Shown here: positions 7,509-16,769 of the stretch, piece by piece | Numbering within the stretch: the first letter of the stretch is position 1 | How the letters are laid out: every line of letters starts with the position of its first letter | DNA from: Sulfitobacter sp. EhC04 | GTDB lineage: Bacteria; Pseudomonadota; Alphaproteobacteria; Rhodobacterales; Rhodobacteraceae | Length of the DNA stretch: 64,000 nt | Direction: 5' to 3' | NCBI RefSeq assembly: GCF_001650875.1 | Contig: NZ_LXYI01000010.1 | Coordinates: 38,987 to 102,986, forward strand | Translations under genes and position numbers: made by a program | Notes under the pieces: model-generated | What the model was told of the DNA's origin: nothing | Databases searched by the model: none | What the model saw: the letters and a program-made list of their open reading frames with translations, nothing else

Positions 7509-9179
7509 TCAATGTCCCTCCTCTTTGGTCTCGCCATGGCCCGTATCCTCGGTGCCGTGTCCATCATCCGCGTGGTTGTCCTCATACCCTTCCGGCTTTG
7601 GCCGCGTCAGCTTGCCCTTTGTGTCAAGCACGGTCGACAGATAGCGTGAGGGCGCGAACAATTGTGCCGAGGTCGCTTCGGTGAAACGGTAGACCGGCCC
7701 GGCCAGAACCGTGTGCAGCACCAAAAGCGCCAACAGCCCGCTGACCGCCGCATAAGACAGGAAGGACGGCACGGCAGAGCCGTCGTCCCCTGCCCTGGCC
7801 TCGCGGTTTTCCGCGCTCTTGAAATCTTCAGCGTCGTCCACTTCACTGGGCACCACGACACTGCGTGCCTTCCAGAACAGCGTGCTGCCCGCGCGGGAGA
7901 ACCCGACCACCGAGATCAGGCTGGAACCAAGCACAACCGCCCAGATCCAGACCACCCAGCCACTGGCAAACCCGGCATCCAGTATCAGCAGCTTGCCCAC
8001 GAAGCCCGACAAGGGCGGCAGCCCCGCCATGGCAATCGCCGCGACAAAGAACATCGCCGCCGTCAGCGGCCCACCGGCCACCGGGGGCTGTGCTGTCAGG
8101 TTCAGGTCGGAACGGCCCGCCCGTGTCAGATCGGTGATCAGGAACAATGCCCCCGCCGCCAGGGTGGAATGCACGATATAATACAGCGCCGCTGCAATGC
8201 CGGTTGGTGTGAACAGTGCGATGGACACCATGACCATTCCCATCGACCCGATCACGGAAAAGGCCACCAGCCGGTCCAACTGCCGCGCCGCCAGCACGCC
8301 CACCATGCCAACAGTCAGCGACACCAGCGCCAGCGGCATCAGCCACAGCCCGTGCAGCCCCTCAGTCACTGCCACATCAGGTCCGAAGATCAGCGTATAG
8401 ACCCGGATGATCGCATAGGCCCCCACTTTGGTCATGATCGCGAACAGAGCCGCCACCGGGGCCGGGGCCTCGGCATAGCTGGAGGGCAGCCAGAAATGCA
8501 GCGGCACCAGCGCCGCCTTGATTGCAAAGACCAGCAGCAGCATCACGGAGGCGATGCGGATGCCCACCGTATCGGCGGCGTCGATCATTGCGACCCTCTG
8601 CGCCAGGTCGGCCATGTTCAGCGTCCCGGTCTGGGCATAAAGCGCACCCAGCGCAAACAGGAACAGCGTGGAGCCAAGCAGGTTGTAAAGCACATATTGC
8701 ACCCCCGCCCGCAACCGCACATGCCCGCCCGCGTGGATCATCAACCCGTATGAGGCGATCAGCAGCACCTCGAAGAACACAAAGAGGTTGAACAGGTCGC
8801 CGGTCAGGAATGCACCCATGATCCCCATCAGCTGGAACTGGAACAGCGCGTGGAAATGCCGCCCCCGGTTGTCCCACTCCGATCCAATGGCGTAAAGCAA
8901 TACGAACAGCGCCAGAACGGCCGTCAACAGCACCATCATCGTGCTCAACCGGTCCCCCACCAGCACAATGCCAAAAGGCGCGGCCCAGTCACTGAGCTGA
9001 TACAGCGTGACCGTCCCGTCCGATGCCTGCCAGGTCAGACCGGCGGCGATGGTAATCAGGGCCAATACACCGGCGACTGAAAACACCCGCTGAATGCCGA
9101 TGTGATACCGCGCGGCCAGAACGATGAACGGGGCCAGCATGGCGGGCAGGACGATGGGGGCAATGATCCAGTGGTTCAT
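7509..9179 (-). CDS. mrpD: Mrp/Pha cation:proton antiporter subunit D
   Basis: 556 residues; a polytopic subunit homologous to complex I NuoM/NuoN. The ion-path acidic residue lies in LFVFFEVLLIASYGL, and the lysines of the discontinuous helices in FAIKAALVPLHFWLPSSYAE and FAIMTKVGAYAIIR. The start at 9179 overlaps the mrpC stop (ATGA). Two hydrophilic parts are unusual: a cytoplasm-facing insert around residues 440-465 (VVVPSEVDDAEDFKS...) and a C-terminal tail rich in His, Asp, Glu and Gly. Together with MrpA it should form the proton and cation path for pH and salt homeostasis. Confidence 0.93.
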   Translation of the reverse strand: MNHWIIAPIVLPAMLAPFIVLAARYHIGIQRVFSVAGVLALITIAAGLTWQASDGTVTLYQLSDWAAPFGIVLVGDRLSTMMVLLTAVLALFVLLYAIGSEWDNRGRHFHALFQFQLMGIMGAFLTGDLFNLFVFFEVLLIASYGLMIHAGGHVRLRAGVQYVLYNLLGSTLFLFALGALYAQTGTLNMADLAQRVAMIDAADTVGIRIASVMLLLVFAIKAALVPLHFWLPSSYAEAPAPVAALFAIMTKVGAYAIIRVYTLIFGPDVAVTEGLHGLWLMPLALVSLTVGMVGVLAARQLDRLVAFSVIGSMGMVMVSIALFTPTGIAAALYYIVHSTLAAGALFLITDLTRAGRSDLNLTAQPPVAGGPLTAAMFFVAAIAMAGLPPLSGFVGKLLILDAGFASGWVVWIWAVVLGSSLISVVGFSRAGSTLFWKARSVVVPSEVDDAEDFKSAENREARAGDDGSAVPSFLSYAAVSGLLALLVLHTVLAGPVYRFTEATSAQLFAPSRYLSTVLDTKGKLTRPKPEGYEDNHADDGHGTEDTGHGETKEEGH

Positions 9180-9526
9180 GCTGCACCCTCCGACCCGTCT
9201 TTGGCCGGGGCCGGATCGTCCACATGATCGTCATCCGCACCCAGGTAGGCCCCCAGCGCGATCATCACGACCACTGCCGTCATACCAAAGGAGATCACGA
9301 TGGCAGTCAGCACCAAGGCCTGCGGCAGTGGGTCTGTATAGCGCTCCGCATCCATCAGGATCGGCGGGGCACCGATGGTCAGCCGCCCCGAAGCGAACAG
9401 GAACACGTTGACCGCATAGGTCAGCAGCGACATCCCCATGATCACCGGAAAGGTTCTCAGCCGCAGGACCAGATACAGTCCTCCGGCGGTCATGACGCCA
9501 ATGGCGGAAGCAACAAGAAACTCCAT
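9176..9526 (-). CDS. mrpC: Mrp/Pha cation:proton antiporter subunit C
   Basis: 116 residues from ATG 9526, 1 base after the mrpAB stop; an upstream in-frame start would add about 41 residues unlike the family. Three transmembrane helices with NuoK-like features: the GGLYLVLRLRTFPVIMG region, LTYAVNVFLFASGRL, and PLPQALVLTAIVISFGMTAV, the strongest MrpC signature. The C-terminus (GADDDHVDDPAPAKDGSEG) is acidic. It sits between mrpAB and mrpD as in the standard operon order and overlaps mrpD by 4 bases. Confidence 0.92.
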   Translation of the reverse strand: MEFLVASAIGVMTAGGLYLVLRLRTFPVIMGMSLLTYAVNVFLFASGRLTIGAPPILMDAERYTDPLPQALVLTAIVISFGMTAVVVMIALGAYLGADDDHVDDPAPAKDGSEGAA

Positions 9527-9527
9527 G

Positions 9528-12404
9528 TTACAGCCCCCCTTCCAGCTTGGGATTGACGGGATCGGCCGGATCGCGCGACGGGTCGATGTCCATCGCATGT
9601 TCCGTATCCGGCACATGGGCGCGCCGCGCCAACCGCGAGAAGCTCTCAAGCGACAGCATCACCGCCCCCACCACGGCAAGAAAGACGCCCAGGTCGAACA
9701 GCGCCGCCGTGGCCAGCTCGACCTCGTGGAACGGCGGGATGCGCACATAGGTATGGTCCGAGGTCAGGAAGGGCTTGCCCACAAACCACGACCCGATGCC
9801 AGTCAGCCCGGCCACCAGCACGCCCGCCCCGATGATCCCGTGATAGGGATAGCGCTGGCGCGCGGTGGCCCAACTGAAACCGCTGGCCATATATTGCATC
9901 ACGACACCGACGGAGACGATCAGCCCGGCGATAAAGCCGCCGCCTGGTTCGTTGTGTCCGCGCAGGAAGATGTAGAAGCCCACCATCAGCACCACCGGCA
10001 TGATCACCCGCGTCAGCACCACCATCATCATCGGATGCATGTCGCCCGCGCGCGGCTGGTCCGGTTTGCGGTTCAGCAGACGCGCCCGCACCGGACCGTC
10101 CAGCAATGTCTCCGTCAGGGCATAGATCAGCAGCGCCGCAATCCCCAGCACGATGATCTCGCCAAAGGTATCAAACCCCCGGAAGTCCACCAGGATCACG
10201 TTCACCACATTGGTGCCGCCCCCGCCCTTGTAGGAATTGGCCAGATGGAATTCCGAAATCGACGGGGCCACGGTATCGCGCAGCAGGAAATGCCAGGACA
10301 TCAGTGCCGCCGTGACACCGCCCCCCAGGGCCACCACCACATCGCGCATCCGGCGCAGCACGGTGCTTTCGATGGGGGTTCGGTTGGGCAGGAAGTTGAG
10401 CGCCAGCAGCAACAGGATGATCGTCACCACCTCGACGGTGAGCTGGGTCATCGCCAGGTCCGGCGCGCTGAAGACCACAAAACCGACCGAGACCATCAGC
10501 CCGACGATGGCGATCAGGATCAGCGACAACAGGCGGTTGCGGTGCAGGAACACCAGCCCCAGCGTCGCCGCCACCAGCATCGCCCAGCCGGCGATCTCGA
10601 TTGCTCCGGCGGCCTGCATGGTTCGTGTGGCAGGCCCCACCATCCCGGTGCGCCAGCCATGATAACCCAGCGCCACCACCGTCACGACCATGATCGCGGC
10701 ATAGCGGGTGAAAGCACCGTTGTGCAGGCCATGGATCACCCAGCGCGCCACGGCCACAGCCGCGGCGATAACAGCTTCGAAGATCACCTTGGCTTCGGGA
10801 CGCGGCGCTGCGTCCCAGACCCGCAGCAGCGGGCGGAAGAACATCAGAACCAGCAACCCGCCGCCCACAGCCGCAATCGACATGTAAAGCGCGGGCGTCA
10901 GCCCGTGCCAGATCTTGAGGTGCGCATGCGGCATCTCCGCCGCGCCGCCCAGCACCGCCGCCGTGACCATGCGCACCAGCGGCTCGGCCAGGAACGGAAG
11001 GCAACCGATCAGCACCACCAGCACCACCAGCAACGCAGGCGGGCCCCACATGCCAAAGGGCGGATCGTGCGGATGCGCGGGGTAATCATCGCGCTTTGGC
11101 CCCAGAAAGGTATGCGAGATCAGGCGGAAGCAATAGGCGGCAGAAAACAGCGAGCCCACCACGGCCAGCGCGGGCACCAGCCAGGCAGTGTTGAACAGAA
11201 CGGTATGCGTGGCCTCTTCCAACATCATTTCCTTGCTGAGGAACCCGTTCAGATAGGGGATACCGGCCATCGACAGCGCGGCCAGCGTGGCCATCACAAA
11301 GGTGATCGGCATCAGGTGGCGCAATCCGCCCAGCCTGCGGATGTCACGCGTATGCGCCTCGTGGTCGATGATCCCGGCAGACATGAAGAGCGCCGCCTTG
11401 AAGGTCGCATGGTTGAGAATGTGAAACACCGCCGCCATCGCGCCAAAGGCGGTGCCGGTGCCAAGCAGCATGGTGATCAGTCCAAGGTGGCTGACCGTCG
11501 AAAAGGCCAGCAGTGCCTTGAGGTCATGTTTGAACAGCGCAATCACCGCGCCCAGCACCATGGTGATCAGACCCGCCGTGGTCACGATCATGAACCATTC
11601 CGGCGTGCCCGACAGCACTGGCCACATGCGGGCCATCAGGAAGATCCCCGCCTTCACCATTGTGGCCGAATGCAGATAGGCGCTGACCGGCGTCGGGGCC
11701 GCCATGGCGTGCGGCAGCCAGAAATGGAACGGGAACTGCGCAGACTTGGTGAAACAACCCAGCAGGATCAGGATCAACGCGGGCAGGTACAGTGGGCTGG
11801 CCTGAATCATCTCGCGATTTTGCAGAATGACGCTCAGGTCATAGCTGCCCACGATCTGACCCAGAATCAGCATCCCCCCGATCATCGCCAGCCCGCCCAT
11901 GCCGGTCACGGTCAGCGCCATCCGTGCGCCTGCGCGGCCCTCGGGCAGGTGTTTCCAATAGCCGATCAACAGGAAGGACGACAGCGAGGTCAGCTCCCAG
12001 AACACCAGCAAAAGCAGGATGTTGTCGGACATCACAATGCCCACCATCGCGCCCTGGAACAGCAGCAGATAGGTGAAAAACTCGCCCATGTTGTCGTCAC
12101 GCGACAGGTAGAACCGCCCGTAGGTGATGATCAACAGCCCGATCCCCAGGATCAGCGCGGCAAAGAAGAAGCCCAAACCATCCAGCATCAGGTTGAAATT
12201 CATGCCCAGCATGGGCAGCCAGTCGACCCCCGCCGTGACCACGTCACCCGCCAGCACGGCGGGCAGATTGGTCAATAGGCCGACCAGCGCGGCGAGGGTT
12301 ACGGTGAATGTCACGCCGGCACAGGCAGAGCGCCCCGCCGAGTTCATCAATCCGGGCAACAAAGCACCCAGAAAGGGCAAGGCAACGATTAGAAAGAGGG
12401 ACAC
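9528..12404 (-). CDS. mrpA: Fused Mrp/Pha antiporter subunit A-B
   Basis: 958 residues starting with GTG at 12404, preceded by AGGAG 5 bases upstream. Residues about 1-770 are MrpA (NuoL-like): LLLVFWELTSLSSFLLIGYW carries the key glutamate, and TKSAQFPFHFWLPHAMAAPT and MVKAGIFLMARM the key lysines, followed by the MrpA-specific C-terminal helices (SAPDLAMTQLTVEVVTIILL). Residues about 810-940 are MrpB: LTRVIMPVVLMVGFYIFLRG, then HNEPGGGFIAGLIVS and RIPPFHEVELATAALFDLGV. The same A-B fusion is known from rhizobial Pha systems. It leads the seven-function operon mrpAB-C-D-E-F-G, which brings cations out of the cell in exchange for protons. Confidence 0.93.
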   Translation of the reverse strand: MSLFLIVALPFLGALLPGLMNSAGRSACAGVTFTVTLAALVGLLTNLPAVLAGDVVTAGVDWLPMLGMNFNLMLDGLGFFFAALILGIGLLIITYGRFYLSRDDNMGEFFTYLLLFQGAMVGIVMSDNILLLLVFWELTSLSSFLLIGYWKHLPEGRAGARMALTVTGMGGLAMIGGMLILGQIVGSYDLSVILQNREMIQASPLYLPALILILLGCFTKSAQFPFHFWLPHAMAAPTPVSAYLHSATMVKAGIFLMARMWPVLSGTPEWFMIVTTAGLITMVLGAVIALFKHDLKALLAFSTVSHLGLITMLLGTGTAFGAMAAVFHILNHATFKAALFMSAGIIDHEAHTRDIRRLGGLRHLMPITFVMATLAALSMAGIPYLNGFLSKEMMLEEATHTVLFNTAWLVPALAVVGSLFSAAYCFRLISHTFLGPKRDDYPAHPHDPPFGMWGPPALLVVLVVLIGCLPFLAEPLVRMVTAAVLGGAAEMPHAHLKIWHGLTPALYMSIAAVGGGLLVLMFFRPLLRVWDAAPRPEAKVIFEAVIAAAVAVARWVIHGLHNGAFTRYAAIMVVTVVALGYHGWRTGMVGPATRTMQAAGAIEIAGWAMLVAATLGLVFLHRNRLLSLILIAIVGLMVSVGFVVFSAPDLAMTQLTVEVVTIILLLLALNFLPNRTPIESTVLRRMRDVVVALGGGVTAALMSWHFLLRDTVAPSISEFHLANSYKGGGGTNVVNVILVDFRGFDTFGEIIVLGIAALLIYALTETLLDGPVRARLLNRKPDQPRAGDMHPMMMVVLTRVIMPVVLMVGFYIFLRGHNEPGGGFIAGLIVSVGVVMQYMASGFSWATARQRYPYHGIIGAGVLVAGLTGIGSWFVGKPFLTSDHTYVRIPPFHEVELATAALFDLGVFLAVVGAVMLSLESFSRLARRAHVPDTEHAMDIDPSRDPADPVNPKLEGGL

Positions 12405-12914
12405 GCGAACTCCTGATCTGTCAGCCTGTGCAGTCCTGCATTGTTGAGGGAATTTTTCCGGTTTCTCAAGGCGAACCCGGAAATTTTATTGCAAACGCGT
12501 GACAACCATCGCAGCGGTTGCCCACCTTTACCACCAAAGCCCGGAATCAAGCCAAAGGCGATGGCCCGGCTGGTCCTCCATTTCGGCGGTGAACACCGGG
12601 CTTCTCTTTTCTCTTTCGCTGCAATCCGTGCGAAGGGCCGCTTTACCGATTTTTCCGATTTTGGGTCAGTTGATGACGCGAAAGTCAAAGTCATCCGATG
12701 TCAGACACTCCCGGACAAACAGATGTGACGCAAGGGAAGTTCGCATTTGCGAAACGAAGTTCCGTCCTGCGGGATTGGCAGCGCCGCATTTACTGTCTAG
12801 CCTCCGGCAGGAGAGTCGCGCCACCTTGTGGAGGAGGCGGCGCGGCAAATGCTCTGGGGGAGGACCGACCATGCGACACCACAGACCAGCCGCGCAGCAC
12901 CGGCGCGCATGCAC
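12405..12914. other. Divergent control region between mrpAB and the beta-oxidation operon
   Basis: About 500 bases without a supported long gene. It contains the mrpAB ribosome site (AGGAG near 12411), an AT-rich block at 12450-12500 that could hold the mrp promoter, the inverted repeat TTCGCATTTGCGAA (12740-12753), a candidate IclR operator (12759-12775) and a 15-codon leader ORF (12871-12918). Short ORFs on both strands show no family resemblance. Confidence 0.6.
12759..12775 (+). promoter_or_regulatory. Candidate IclR operator, site 1
   Basis: GTTCCGTCCTGCGGGAT fits the pattern (A/G)TTCCGC-N3-GCGGAAT seen at two other control regions of this island (29857 and 39043), with mismatches at two positions. 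It lies about 155 bases before the acyl-CoA ligase start. A second inverted repeat, TTCGCATTTGCGAA, sits just upstream at 12740-12753. Assignment to the IclR protein encoded at 29921 is an inference. Confidence 0.4.
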
Positions 12915-12918
12915 ATGA
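12871..12918 (+). CDS. 15-residue leader ORF overlapping the acyl-CoA ligase start
   Basis: An ATG with a strong site (GGGAGGA at 12858-12864, 6 bases before) opens MRHHRPAAQHRRACT and ends in TGA at 12916-12918. That stop overlaps the ATG at 12915 of the ligase in an ATGA arrangement. The ligase start itself has no Shine-Dalgarno sequence, so re-initiation after this leader is plausible. No homologue is recognised; it could be chance. Confidence 0.35.
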   Translation: MRHHRPAAQHRRACT

Positions 12919-14621
12919 CCGCCATGACACCGGAAGAGGCCGTGCGCCATGTCGTCGCCACCGAACCCACCTTCGCGGTGGAAGAGGTCGAGATTCGCGG
13001 TATTACCTACAAGGCTTTCAAAAACATCCCGCCGACCGTCCCGGCCCTGATGGCCGCCAGCCGTGCCAAGCAGGGCGACGGCGCGCTCGAATATCTTGCC
13101 TACGAGGGTGAAAGCCTGACCTTCGACCAGTTTTGCACCCATGCGCATCGCGTCGCCCATGCGCTGCGCGACGATCTTGGCGTCCGGCAGGGCGACCGCG
13201 TCGCCATTGCCATGCGCAACTATCCCGAACTGCTGACCGCCATCATGGCAATCTCCTCGCTGGGGGCGACAGTTGTGTTCCTGAACGCCTGGTGGACCAC
13301 CGAAGAGCTGGACTATGCCCTGCGCGACAGCGGCGCGCGGATCGTCTTTGCCGATCAGCAAAGGCTGGAGCGGCTGACACCGATCAAACAGGCGCTTGGT
13401 CTGAAAACAATCGGCTGCCGCGACGGCGACAGGTTGGGCGATCACGGGTATGCCGCGCTGTACGACGCCGCCGCCAGCGACGCGCCCCCTGAGGTCGAGA
13501 TCGACACCGATGACGATTTTGCGGTGATGTATTCTTCGGGCACCACCGGGCATCCCAAAGGGGTGGTCCAGACCCATCGTGGCGCGGTAAACGCGGTGTT
13601 CAGTTGGCTGATGCAATCGGTTGTCGCCCCGCTGGTCACGCCGCCGGAACCCGACGCGCCGGAACCGCCGCGTCCCTCCGTTCTGGTAGTCACACCGCTG
13701 TTCCACGTCACCGCGACGCATCCTGTTTTCCTGCTGTCGATGCCCGCCGGGGCCAAGGTCACGCTGATGTACCGCTGGGACCCGGAAGAAGCCGTGCGCC
13801 TGATCCGCGACGGCAATGTCACCCGCTTTCTCGGCGTGCCGACCCAATCCGCCGAACTGTCCGAGGCCGCCCGCAGGATGGGCGAAACCCTGCCCTCTCT
13901 CGACTACATCGGCGCGGGCGGCGCCAAACGCCCCGCCGCACAGGTCGCCGCCATCGCCGAGACCTTTCCCAACGCTGGCGTTGCCACCGGCTGGGGCATG
14001 ACCGAAACTCAGGCACTGGGGATCGGCATGATCGGCGACGACTACAAAGCCCGGCCCGACTGCGCGGGCAAGCTGCACCCGCCGGTGCAAGAGCTGCGCT
14101 TTGTCGATGATGCGGGCAAGGACGTGCCGCCGGGGACGCTGGGTGAAATCACCGTCAAGAGCCCGGCCAACATGCGCTGTTATCTCAACATGCCGGACGC
14201 AACCGCCCAGACCATGCAAAACGGCTGGCTGCGCACCGGCGATCTGGGCATGATCGACGCCGACGGCTATGTCACCATCCTCGACCGCAAGAAGAACATC
14301 ATCATTCGTGGCGGCGAAAACATCGCCTGTCTCGACGTCGAAGGCGCGCTGCATCGCCTGCCGGAGGTGGTTGAGGCCTGCGCGTTTTCCGTACCAGATG
14401 AACGACTGGGCGAAATCGTGGGTGCCGTCGTTCAACTGCGCCCCGGCGCGACCCTTGATCGTGACAGCATGGCAGCCGCGCTTGAGGGGCATCTGGCCAA
14501 GTTCAAGATCCCCGCATTGCTGTGGTGTCAGGACACCCCCCTGACCCGTGGTGCCACCGACAAGATTGACCGCCGCGCCCTGCGCACGGCCTGTTTGCAA
14601 CAAATGGAAGAGACTGCATGA
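12915..14621 (+). CDS. Acyl-CoA synthetase (AMP-dependent ligase)
   Basis: 568 residues from ATG 12915; alternative in-frame starts are 12909 and 12849 (the latter has GGAGG upstream). It activates a carboxylic acid to acyl-CoA via an acyl-adenylate. The ATP-binding P-loop motif is YSSGTTGHPKG, the adenine-binding motif GWGMTETQ, the hinge aspartate is in RTGDLGMID, and the C-terminal domain has KKNIIIRGGENIACLDVEG; a catalytic lysine appears near the end in TRGATDKIDRRAL. First enzyme of the plus-strand beta-oxidation operon and overlapping the next gene by 4 bases. Substrate unknown; context suggests a medium-chain, branched or hydroxylated acid rather than common long-chain fatty acids. 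Confidence 0.88.
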   Translation: MTAMTPEEAVRHVVATEPTFAVEEVEIRGITYKAFKNIPPTVPALMAASRAKQGDGALEYLAYEGESLTFDQFCTHAHRVAHALRDDLGVRQGDRVAIAMRNYPELLTAIMAISSLGATVVFLNAWWTTEELDYALRDSGARIVFADQQRLERLTPIKQALGLKTIGCRDGDRLGDHGYAALYDAAASDAPPEVEIDTDDDFAVMYSSGTTGHPKGVVQTHRGAVNAVFSWLMQSVVAPLVTPPEPDAPEPPRPSVLVVTPLFHVTATHPVFLLSMPAGAKVTLMYRWDPEEAVRLIRDGNVTRFLGVPTQSAELSEAARRMGETLPSLDYIGAGGAKRPAAQVAAIAETFPNAGVATGWGMTETQALGIGMIGDDYKARPDCAGKLHPPVQELRFVDDAGKDVPPGTLGEITVKSPANMRCYLNMPDATAQTMQNGWLRTGDLGMIDADGYVTILDRKKNIIIRGGENIACLDVEGALHRLPEVVEACAFSVPDERLGEIVGAVVQLRPGATLDRDSMAAALEGHLAKFKIPALLWCQDTPLTRGATDKIDRRALRTACLQQMEETA

Positions 14622-15910
14622 CCCATCCGACAGAAGAAGAGATTGGCCAATACATCGCAGCGGCCGGCAAGGCCGCATGGGAGGTTCCCGGCCTGCCCGA
14701 CGGCATCGCGCACCGCCCGGTCAAAACCGTGGGCATCATCGGTGCCGGCACCATGGGCGGCGGCATCGCGATGAACTTTGCCACCGCGGGCTATTCGGTG
14801 AAGATCGTGGAAACCACGCAGGAGGCGCTGGACCGTGGCCTGAAGGTCGTGCGCGGCAACTATCAGCGCAGCGCCGACAAGGGACGCTTTCCCCAGGACG
14901 AGGTCGAGGCCCGGATGGACCGCTTTGACGGCCGCCTGTCGATTGCCGATCTTGCCGACTGCGACCTGGTGATCGAAGCGGTGTTCGAGGACATGGAACT
15001 CAAACGCAAGATCTTCACCGAGCTGGACCGCGTGATGAAACCGGGTGCCATTCTGGCCACCAATACCTCGGCGCTCGACATCAACGAAATCGCGGGCATG
15101 ACGAAACGGCCCCAGGACGTGATCGGGTTGCATTTCTTTTCGCCCGCCAACGTGATGAAACTGCTCGAAATCGTGCGCGCGCACCATACCGCCGATGATG
15201 TGGTCGCCACCTGCATGGCTTTGGCCCGCGACATCAACAAGATTGCCACGCTGGTCGGCGTCTGCCCCGGCTTTGTCGGTAACCGCATCCTGTTCGCACG
15301 CCAGAAACAGGCCAACAAACTGGTCTATCAGGGCATCATGCCATGGGATGTTGATGCGGCACTGAACCAGTTTGGTTTCAAGATGGGACCGTTCCAGATG
15401 TCCGACCTCGCGGGTCTCGACATCGGTTGGTCCAAGGGGGCCAAGACGGAAAACCCGATCCGCGACATGCTATGCGAAATGGACCGGCGCGGGCAAAAGA
15501 CGAATGCGGGTTTCTATGACTATGACGAGAACCGCAGACCGGTCCCGTCAAAGGTGACTGCCGGGATCATCAAGAACGTCACCGGTGCCGAAGAAACCAC
15601 GATGGCCACCGATCAGATCATCGAAATCTGCATCTACCCGATGATCAACGAAGCGGTGAAAATCCTTGAAGAGAACAAGGCCCAGCGCCCAAGCGACATC
15701 GACGTGGTCTGGCTGAACGGCTACGGCTGGCCTGCCGACAAGGGGGGGCCGATGTTCTATGGCGACATGGTCGGCGCGCAGGCGGTGCTGGACCGGATGG
15801 AACAACTGGGCGCGGACGATCCCGCCTTCGCCCCCGCCGACACCCTGCGCAAACTGGCGGCGACAGGCGGCAAATTCACGCAGATCGACACCGGAGGGCT
15901 GAAAACATGA
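14618..15910 (+). CDS. 3-hydroxyacyl-CoA dehydrogenase (FadB C-terminal type, no hydratase domain)
   Basis: 430 residues. It oxidises 3-hydroxyacyl-CoA to 3-ketoacyl-CoA with NAD+. A ~30-residue leader precedes the Rossmann motif VGIIGAGTMGGGIAMNFATAG (about residues 30-50); the catalytic His and Glu are in LHFFSPANVMKLLEIV. The C-terminal dimerisation domain is duplicated (residues about 210-300 and 320-410), as in the FadB C-terminal half. The N-terminal crotonase domain of FadB is absent; that activity is supplied by the next gene. Overlaps its neighbours on both sides by ATGA junctions, so the operon is translationally coupled. Confidence 0.9.
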   Translation: MTHPTEEEIGQYIAAAGKAAWEVPGLPDGIAHRPVKTVGIIGAGTMGGGIAMNFATAGYSVKIVETTQEALDRGLKVVRGNYQRSADKGRFPQDEVEARMDRFDGRLSIADLADCDLVIEAVFEDMELKRKIFTELDRVMKPGAILATNTSALDINEIAGMTKRPQDVIGLHFFSPANVMKLLEIVRAHHTADDVVATCMALARDINKIATLVGVCPGFVGNRILFARQKQANKLVYQGIMPWDVDAALNQFGFKMGPFQMSDLAGLDIGWSKGAKTENPIRDMLCEMDRRGQKTNAGFYDYDENRRPVPSKVTAGIIKNVTGAEETTMATDQIIEICIYPMINEAVKILEENKAQRPSDIDVVWLNGYGWPADKGGPMFYGDMVGAQAVLDRMEQLGADDPAFAPADTLRKLAATGGKFTQIDTGGLKT

Positions 15911-16686
15911 GCTACCAATACATCAAGACAGAGACCAAGGGGCATATCCTGGTCGTCACCATGAACCGCCCCGATGTCTACAACGCGGTGAACGAGGACA
16001 TGCACCACGAAATGAGCGATTGCTGGGACGCCTTCGCTGCCAATCAGGATCTCTGGGTTGCCGTGCTGACCGGCGCGGGGGACAAGGCGTTCTCCGCCGG
16101 GAACGACCTCAAGGCGACGCAGCAGGGCGGCATTAAGAAGGGCCTGCCCAAGACCGGTTTCGCAGGGCTGTCCTCCCGCTTTGATCTGGAAAAGCCGCTG
16201 ATCGCCGCAGTGAATGGCTTTGCCATGGGCGGAGGCTTCGAAACCGCGCTGTCCTGCGACATCATCCTCGCCTCCGAGAACGCAAAGTTCGCCCTGCCAG
16301 AGGTCAAGGTCGGCTTCTTCGCTTCCGCCTCCGGGGTGCAGCGCCTGTCGCGCTATATCGGACGGCTGGCGGCACAGGAACTGATGCTGACAGGCCGCAC
16401 CATCGGCGCGCAGGAGGCTTTGGGCATGGGCTGCGTGAACGAAGTGCTGCCCGCAGCCGACCTGATGGACCGCGCCATGGCCAAGGCCGAAGAACTGTGC
16501 AGCGTTTCGCCCTCCTCCGTGAAGGCAACGAAGCGTATCCTGAATTCGATGGCGGTGGCCGATGGCCTGCCCGAAAGCCTGGCCTACTCTCGCGAGGTTC
16601 AGATGGATCTGGCCCAGACCGAGGATTTCAAGGAAGGCGTGAACGCCTTTGTCGAGAAACGCAAACCCAACTGGGTCAACAAATAA
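15907..16686 (+). CDS. Enoyl-CoA hydratase/isomerase (crotonase family)
   Basis: 259 residues, standard crotonase length. The oxyanion-hole segments are FSAGNDLKATQQG and NGFAMGGGFETALSCD. Both hydratase-type glutamates appear conserved by position: Glu in GGGFETALSCD and Glu in FALPEVKVGF. Where typical hydratases have a glycine-rich turn after this point, this protein has FFASASGVQRL. It likely hydrates 2-enoyl-CoA to 3-hydroxyacyl-CoA for the dehydrogenase encoded just upstream. Start overlaps that gene by 4 bases. Confidence 0.88.
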   Translation: MSYQYIKTETKGHILVVTMNRPDVYNAVNEDMHHEMSDCWDAFAANQDLWVAVLTGAGDKAFSAGNDLKATQQGGIKKGLPKTGFAGLSSRFDLEKPLIAAVNGFAMGGGFETALSCDIILASENAKFALPEVKVGFFASASGVQRLSRYIGRLAAQELMLTGRTIGAQEALGMGCVNEVLPAADLMDRAMAKAEELCSVSPSSVKATKRILNSMAVADGLPESLAYSREVQMDLAQTEDFKEGVNAFVEKRKPNWVNK

Positions 16687-16769
16687 CGGCCCGCGCAGGG
16701 GTCTGAGACACAGGTTTCCTCAGGAACCCGAAAAACACAAACGGAACAATGCCCAAGGAGGCACAATAG

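Noticed and set aside
9438..12278. A 946-codon open frame on the plus strand, antisense to mrpAB
   Set aside because: His/Gln/Arg-rich product with no family resemblance. It is the GC-driven antisense shadow of a real membrane-protein gene; similar long shadows lie opposite mrpD, ccoI, ccoN and dctM.
12666..14678. A 670-codon minus-strand open frame opposite the acyl-CoA ligase
   Set aside because: Composition typical of a shadow frame; the plus-strand frame has all adenylate-forming motifs.
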